Assembly (NCBI GenBank): GCA_003485715.1
Contig: DNIF01000177.1
Location: 1 to 18,570 of the forward strand
Length of the DNA: 18,570 nucleotides
DNA from: Gammaproteobacteria bacterium
GTDB taxonomy: Bacteria > Pseudomonadota > Gammaproteobacteria > UBA7966
Reading direction: 5' to 3'
Shown: piece after piece, positions 13,533 to 18,570 of the stretch
How positions within the stretch are numbered: position 1 is the stretch's first letter
How the letters are laid out: every line of letters starts with the position of its first letter
Notes under the pieces: model-generated
Databases searched by the model: none
The model's input: the letters and a program-made list of their open reading frames with translations, nothing else
What the model was told of the DNA's origin: nothing
Made by a program: the position numbers and the translations under genes

Positions 13533-16336
13533 ACCGGCCCCACCCGAAGCATCATCACGGCGTTGAGATCCGGCACGCTGGCCTCGGCGTCATCCAAAGC
13601 TGCCATCCGTGCCTGGTGCTCGGCATTCAGCCGCTTGCGGCGATGCTCGCGAACAGCAGGCAAGCCAATTCTGCCGATGGCCTGATAGCGAGCGTCGTAG
13701 GCGTACTTGGCCCGCTCCCGCTCTTCCTTCAGCCGTAAACGGTGCTCCCCGAGCAGTTCGGAAAACAGGCGCTCGCCTTGCGTCTTGGCTGCCGTCATGG
13801 AGGCATCGAACCACAGCACCGCTTGCTCGGTGGTGGTGGCGCCGGTGATCTCGATGACTTCCGTCAACAGCAGGTCCCAGATGCGCTTCGCCGTGGGCAC
13901 AAAGGTCCGCCCGTCGTCTGTTGCGAAGATGGGCAGGAAGCGCTTTCGGTTGAGGCCTTCAGCGGACAGGCTGATTTCCCACAGTGACCAGACACCCTGT
14001 ACAGCTTCAGGCAGGCCGGCGATCTTGACTACCGGCAAGGGCTGCCCAGCAACGCAACGTGACAGCTCGCTGATCACCGCTCTGGCGCGTGGGTCCTCCA
14101 AGGTGACCCATTCCAAGTCCGGGTTCTGTTCCGCCGTCCTGGCGTCAAAGCAGACTTTCGTGGACTCGCTGCCGTCCACCCATTTCACGCGCCATGCGTC
14201 ACCGGTTTTCAGGGCGCTGCCGCCACGTGCCGGCAATCCGGAGGTGATGGCGCGCTCCAGCCAAAACTGCGCCGGGTGGTCGCGCCATTTGCGAGCCTCA
14301 ATGGCATCCAGCGCGTGGGCATCCGCCAGCAGGTCGCTGTTCTTGCGCTCGTCGGCGACCTTGTCGCGCACCTGATTGATCACGGCGTCGCACGCTTTGT
14401 CGATCGAGCCAGGGTCTTGCAGGCCCTGCACGAACACCTCGTCGAACATCGCTTCTGCCTCGACCGAGTCCATCACGTCCGAGGCCTTGTCCACGCCGAA
14501 TTCCTGGGCGATGACTTCGAGCTTGGTCTCCAGTACCTGGCGGACGCGGTGCTCCACCGTGTCTTCGAGAACGAAGTTGATGGCCCGCACCACATGGCGT
14601 TGGCCGATACGGTCCACGCGGCCAATGCGCTGCTCGATGCGCATCGGGTTCCACGGCATGTCGAAGTTGACGATGACATGGCAGAACTGCAGGTTCAGGC
14701 CCTCACCGCCAGCGTCAGTCGAGACCAGAACCCGAACGTCTTGCGAGAAGGCCTGCTGCGCCTTGGTGCGGGTATCCAGATCCATGCTGCCGTTGAGCAG
14801 GGCCACAGAAAAGCCACGGCTTTCCAAGAAGCCCGCCAGCATGGCCTGCGTCGGCACGAACTCCGTGAAGATCAAGACCTTCATGGTCGGGTCGTTCTCT
14901 TCCTGCTGCAGCTTGTAGATCAGCTCGAGCAAGGCTTCGGCCTTCGCGTCGGTGCCCTGGGCTTCGGTTTCCCGGGCCAGGTTCAGCAGCAGGTCGACCT
15001 CGGCTTTCTCCTGTGCCCAGCCCGAGGTCTGCACCGCGATGTCCACCTGGCTCTGGCCGTCCAGCTCGGCCCACTCGTCCATCTCGGTCGAGTCGAACAG
15101 CGATGCCTGCGGCTGGGGCTCGTTGAGCAACGCCTGCCGCTTCTCCAGCGTGGTTCGAATCGCCGCCGTGCTGGACGTCACCAGCCGCTGCATCAAGATC
15201 ATCAAGAAACCGATGTGCCGCTGCTTGGCCGCCAGTGCCTGGTTGTAGCCATGGCGCACGTAGTCGGTGACCGCCTCGTACAGCCGCTGCTGCGCACCGT
15301 GCCGGTCTTGCCACGCCACGGCCTGGAGACGGGTGAGCCGGGGCTTGAACAGCGGCTGGCCCTCCGCATCGATCGCATTGCGCTTTTCAGTGCGTATGAC
15401 GAACGGCCGCACGCGATCTCGGCTGACGCTGCCTTCATCCGGGAACGAGTCCCGGTCAATCAACTGCATCAGCCGCAGGAACTGGTCGGTCTTGCCCTGG
15501 TGCGGCGTGGCCGACAGCAGCAGCAGGTAGGGCGCCGCTTCGGCCAGCGCAGCCCCCAGCTTGTAGCGTGCAACCTGGTCGGTGCTGCCGCCCATGCGGT
15601 GCGACTCGTCGATGATCACCAGATCCCAAGACGCCGAAATCAGGTCTTCGAAGCGCTCGCGGTTGTAGTTGTTCAGCTGCTCCAGGCTCCAGCCCTTTCG
15701 GCCTTCGATCGGCTTGACCGAGTCCAATGAGCAGATCACCTGGTCGTGCAATCGCCAGAGGTTCTCTTCGTCGTTGCGCCACTGCCGGAAGGCGGCCAGT
15801 TCGGCCGGATCGACGAACTGCAGTTTCTCCCCGAAGTGCAGGCGCAACTCAGCCTGCCACTGGCGCACCAGCCCCTTGGGCGCCACCACCAGCACGCGCT
15901 TGGCCATGCCACGCAGCTTCAGTTCGCGCAGGATCAAGCCGGCCTCGATCGTCTTGCCAAGACCCACCTCGTCCGCCAGCAGGTAGCGAATGCGGTGCTG
16001 GCTCATCGCGCGGTTGAGCGCATAGAGCTGGTGCGGCAACGGGACCACACTGGACTGGATGGGCGCCAGCAGCAGGTTGTCCTCCAAGGCGTCCAGCAGT
16101 TTGGCCGCTGCTGCCGTGTGGAGGATGTGCTCGACGGTGGGCTGGATGCTGTCGAGAAGGGCCAAGTCCTGGGAGCGCGCGCGCACCACCGCGTCCTTGG
16201 TGGGTAGCCACACGCGGTAGGCGGTTTCGCCCCACATGTCCTGCCTGTCCACCACGCGGCAGGGCGCGGAATGCCGCGCGTGCCAGCACCACGCGCCTAC
16301 GGCGTGCCCAACCAGAGAGTGGCCGCTCTCCGCCAT
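13529..16336 (-). CDS. brxHII: BREX-3 SNF2-family helicase BrxHII
   Basis: This 935-aa superfamily 2 DNA translocase is the helicase of BREX type 3. The ATP site LADEVGLGKTIEAGL is at residues 120-134, IIDESHRMGG (241-250) is the DEAH-box equivalent, and LLLSATPHQGKTDQF follows at about 272-286. The second lobe has VLIFTEFVPTQAML, VSTDAGGEGLNLQ and the arginine-finger block RIEQRIGRVDRIGQRH. A 100-residue lead domain comes before the ATPase and a charged C-terminal extension after it (RLKEERERAKYAYDARYQ). It probably moves along DNA during sensing or modification of phage DNA. DISARM DrmD is a relative, but the adjacent PglZ favours BREX. It overlaps pglX by one base and pglZ by four. Confidence 0.92.
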   Translation of the reverse strand: MAESGHSLVGHAVGAWCWHARHSAPCRVVDRQDMWGETAYRVWLPTKDAVVRARSQDLALLDSIQPTVEHILHTAAAAKLLDALEDNLLLAPIQSSVVPLPHQLYALNRAMSQHRIRYLLADEVGLGKTIEAGLILRELKLRGMAKRVLVVAPKGLVRQWQAELRLHFGEKLQFVDPAELAAFRQWRNDEENLWRLHDQVICSLDSVKPIEGRKGWSLEQLNNYNRERFEDLISASWDLVIIDESHRMGGSTDQVARYKLGAALAEAAPYLLLLSATPHQGKTDQFLRLMQLIDRDSFPDEGSVSRDRVRPFVIRTEKRNAIDAEGQPLFKPRLTRLQAVAWQDRHGAQQRLYEAVTDYVRHGYNQALAAKQRHIGFLMILMQRLVTSSTAAIRTTLEKRQALLNEPQPQASLFDSTEMDEWAELDGQSQVDIAVQTSGWAQEKAEVDLLLNLARETEAQGTDAKAEALLELIYKLQQEENDPTMKVLIFTEFVPTQAMLAGFLESRGFSVALLNGSMDLDTRTKAQQAFSQDVRVLVSTDAGGEGLNLQFCHVIVNFDMPWNPMRIEQRIGRVDRIGQRHVVRAINFVLEDTVEHRVRQVLETKLEVIAQEFGVDKASDVMDSVEAEAMFDEVFVQGLQDPGSIDKACDAVINQVRDKVADERKNSDLLADAHALDAIEARKWRDHPAQFWLERAITSGLPARGGSALKTGDAWRVKWVDGSESTKVCFDARTAEQNPDLEWVTLEDPRARAVISELSRCVAGQPLPVVKIAGLPEAVQGVWSLWEISLSAEGLNRKRFLPIFATDDGRTFVPTAKRIWDLLLTEVIEITGATTTEQAVLWFDASMTAAKTQGERLFSELLGEHRLRLKEERERAKYAYDARYQAIGRIGLPAVREHRRKRLNAEHQARMAALDDAEASVPDLNAVMMLRVGPV

Positions 16337-18570
16337 CAGGCCCCGGCCTCCGTGCGCGTGAGCGCCTGGTCGTACCAGAGCAGGAGCTTCTCGTCTTCTT
16401 GCAGTGTCTCTTCGGGCAGCTTGTTGGCGACGCTGATGATCGTGCCGTAGTCCTTGCTACCCCATGCCGACCGGAATCCAGCGCGCAGAACTTCAAGGCG
16501 AGATTCCTTGATCTTGCGACCCGTAAATGCCTTGTAAGCCTCGAACTCCTTAAGCAGCGACTTCTCGCGCTTCTTCTCCAAGTCCTGAGCCTTGTTCGGG
16601 TCGGGTACGTACCAGCGGTCCTTGGCCTTGGCCACCAATGCAGGGTGGTTCTTTGCGAGGCCGCGCAGGTCTTTGTGATTGGTTGAAAGGTAGCTGTGGA
16701 TCTGGCTCGGCACATCGCCACTACCGTCATACTGCAGGAAGTTGTCTTCCAGCAGATGGTCCAGCTCTGGAATGATCTCGCCCTTGCGTTTGGCCGCACC
16801 GATTTGCGGGATGTACTCCGGATGGATTTCTGAGCGGGTTGACGGACGCTTGAGCAAGAAGTTCGTCAGCCAGTCGATTGCGCTGCGCTCGTCAGAAACA
16901 AACAGCTCTGCTTGCGCCACTTGCGGAATGCGCGCTCGCGCCTTCTCGTACTCGATCAACTGCTCCGGCAGGAACACCATGCCATCCGCTTGACGGAAGC
17001 GAACTGGAAGCTCCTCCAGGAATTCAGGCGTAGAAATCGGCACCATCGTGCCATGTCGAATAAACCAGGATGCCATCCGGTCATAGATCCGACGCGGATC
17101 GCGCTCGACGATATTCAGTAACTCCTGCGGAAAACCTGTCGTTACCTTGACGACGGGTAGTTGGCTAAGGTGTGTTTGGACAAAGTCCCAAGCTGAGTCG
17201 GCATTTGCGCCCCTCCTATTCAGCCTATCTTCCAATCCCCCATTAGGTTTGTAGGCTGAAATCACGAGATCCTGCTTAACCGCGTTGGGCGAAACAACCT
17301 GTTGGAAGCTGCCTTGCACTTTGTCCAGGGCCGTAACTTCTGCCACCACAAATCCAACCTGTTGCAGAGCGACCTGAATGGCATTCCACACAGAAGCCCG
17401 GCTATTAGAAAAAACAACCGTCATCCAACGCCCAGGTTTTAGAACTCGGTAGTACTCTGAAAAGCAATCACGCATTAGGTGCTGATACTCAGGAACTCCT
17501 TTTTGCCTTACCCTGTCAACAATTGCCTCCGGCTCGACATCTGTTGAAACGCTATGCCAGGACTCTGCAAGGATGTTCAGATCTGCGTAGTAGATGTTCT
17601 CCCCAAATGGGGGGTCGGTAAAAATGTAGTCAATCGACTGATCTGGCACGAGTAGTTTGGTGGCACTTCCACACGAAGTGAAGCACATACCATCTTGCGC
17701 ATGACTTGACGAAAATGCAGCGGTCAATCTCTTGATCTTGTTTGCGTATGCCAAGAATGGATCAGCTTCCGATATCAGAGATGGGACATAAAAGACGCCT
17801 GAAAGCGGGTTGTACGGAAACGAAACCTCCGGCCGGTACCTGTTGAGTATGGACATGTTGGTGAACTGACTATCAAGCCAATACTTGATGGCGTTCCGCA
17901 ACCTCACATCAATAATCTCATTGGCCTTCCCCCACAGATAGGAGAGCGTATGCGCTGCTCTTGGCAAGTACATGTGATGGATGCATCGTGTGTTTGTTGT
18001 CCGCATCCGTCCAACTCGTGTCATTTGACAGTCAGGTAGCTCTTGTGTGGGTAAGTTACTGGGGAGCCTAAGTTGCGAGATCTTCTCGATGATTGCCAGG
18101 TCGTCACTGTCTGGCACCTTAGTGAATGATGATCGCCCGATTGAATATTTGATAAGGACGGGTACGCGCTTCGGGCGCTTCTCAACGCGCTTATGCGGGG
18201 CATCCATGAAAGACTCAAACTGGAGATCCATCTTTTCTTTGGTGGCCACAGCACCGCAGTGAGAGCAGGTCACATCGTCCCGGACTTTGTTAGCAACTGC
18301 GTCATAGGCAGCCTCAAAAAACACTGTCTCCCCGGCGCAGGAGGTGCATACGAATACTTCGCTCCACACCATGTAGGAGATGTGCGCAAGCGTTCCGTCG
18401 GTATGTTTCGTTTGGTACATCCATCCAAGCTCACGACTCGCGTCTTTCAACAGTTTTTTGGCCTGATCCTCAAAGGCGATGACATCGAATGGGACGTTGT
18501 TGTTAGTCGCAATGAAGGTGGCTGCTGGTGACAAATCGTTGACGATGACCCCCCCTGTGTCAGCGTAGTT
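16336..18570 (-). CDS. pglX: BREX-3 adenine-specific DNA methyltransferase PglX (5' end outside window)
   Basis: This is the methyltransferase that marks self DNA in BREX type 3, cut by the right edge. The open frame runs to the last base: residues before an in-frame TTG at 18534 read GGVIVNDLSPAATFIA, which is the conserved motif after the SAM-binding FxGxG segment, so TTG is not the start. Two Cys pairs, CTSC and CSHC (63-66 and 90-93 counted from the TTG), suggest a zinc ribbon. The catalytic motif TDPPFGENIYYADLN (DPPF) at about 306-320 marks an amino-methyltransferase. The C-terminal third is charged and may recognise DNA or partners. Base composition drops near 17170-18570: hand counts give 28 of 60 G+C for 17221-17280 against 36 of 60 for 16921-16980. 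The stop shares a base with brxHII (TGATG). Confidence 0.9.
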   Translation of the reverse strand, partial: NYADTGGVIVNDLSPAATFIATNNNVPFDVIAFEDQAKKLLKDASRELGWMYQTKHTDGTLAHISYMVWSEVFVCTSCAGETVFFEAAYDAVANKVRDDVTCSHCGAVATKEKMDLQFESFMDAPHKRVEKRPKRVPVLIKYSIGRSSFTKVPDSDDLAIIEKISQLRLPSNLPTQELPDCQMTRVGRMRTTNTRCIHHMYLPRAAHTLSYLWGKANEIIDVRLRNAIKYWLDSQFTNMSILNRYRPEVSFPYNPLSGVFYVPSLISEADPFLAYANKIKRLTAAFSSSHAQDGMCFTSCGSATKLLVPDQSIDYIFTDPPFGENIYYADLNILAESWHSVSTDVEPEAIVDRVRQKGVPEYQHLMRDCFSEYYRVLKPGRWMTVVFSNSRASVWNAIQVALQQVGFVVAEVTALDKVQGSFQQVVSPNAVKQDLVISAYKPNGGLEDRLNRRGANADSAWDFVQTHLSQLPVVKVTTGFPQELLNIVERDPRRIYDRMASWFIRHGTMVPISTPEFLEELPVRFRQADGMVFLPEQLIEYEKARARIPQVAQAELFVSDERSAIDWLTNFLLKRPSTRSEIHPEYIPQIGAAKRKGEIIPELDHLLEDNFLQYDGSGDVPSQIHSYLSTNHKDLRGLAKNHPALVAKAKDRWYVPDPNKAQDLEKKREKSLLKEFEAYKAFTGRKIKESRLEVLRAGFRSAWGSKDYGTIISVANKLPEETLQEDEKLLLWYDQALTRTEAGA

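Noticed and set aside
14276..15730. Plus-strand open frame of 484 codons
   Set aside because: Antisense shadow of brxHII, whose helicase motifs are on the other strand; the shadow product shows no family-like pattern.
18532..18534. TTG at 18534 as the start of pglX
   Set aside because: The frame continues to the window edge and the upstream residues belong to the conserved methyltransferase NDLSP motif, so the gene starts outside the window.
5912..18570. Second copy of the ssrA 3' end (GGTTCGATTCCC) as an attR site
   Set aside because: Looked for by eye on both strands and not found; any such copy would lie beyond the right edge.

Overview
The window is high-GC DNA from a proteobacterium, most likely a gammaproteobacterium. 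The left part carries a znuB/zur pair and the typically gammaproteobacterial smpB / ratA-rnfH divergent pair, followed by ssrA. Species cannot be fixed from the sequence. No tRNA, rRNA, insertion sequence or CRISPR array was seen.

Region 1 (1-5437) looks like core chromosome. It opens with the 3' end of a zinc ABC-transporter permease (znuB type), then a Zur-type Fur regulator whose stop overlaps the start of an exported metallo-beta-lactamase-fold hydrolase. A DksA-like protein with only one of the four zinc-finger cysteines lies on the minus strand. A stand-alone Lon N-terminal-domain protein, an unknown secreted four-cysteine protein, rnfH and ratA (minus) and smpB (plus) follow.

Region 2 (5557-5948) is ssrA (tmRNA, tag ANDETYSLAA) with a strong rho-independent terminator. 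SmpB and tmRNA together rescue stalled ribosomes. The 3' end of ssrA is a common integration point for genomic islands, and everything to its right reads as island DNA, all on the minus strand.

Region 3 (about 5949-8763) starts with a gene-free stretch holding inverted repeats. Next comes a compact recombination cassette of four genes with overlapping stops and starts. In transcription order they are a 71-aa protein, a DUF2924 protein, a large serine recombinase and a small helix-turn-helix protein.

Region 4 (8890-18570) is a BREX type 3 phage-defence operon. In transcription order it holds pglX (methyltransferase, cut by the right edge), brxHII (SNF2 helicase), pglZ (alkaline-phosphatase fold) and brxA (DUF1819), all overlapping or a few bases apart. 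brxF and brxC, expected upstream of pglX in this subtype, would lie beyond the right edge. Downstream of brxA, and apparently in the same transcription unit, are an ImmA/IrrE-type metallopeptidase that lacks the usual N-terminal part and a 403-aa helical-repeat protein of unknown function. These two are the least explained genes here. The methyltransferase core of pglX is clearly poorer in GC than its C-terminal part and the rest of the operon, which suggests a mosaic gene.
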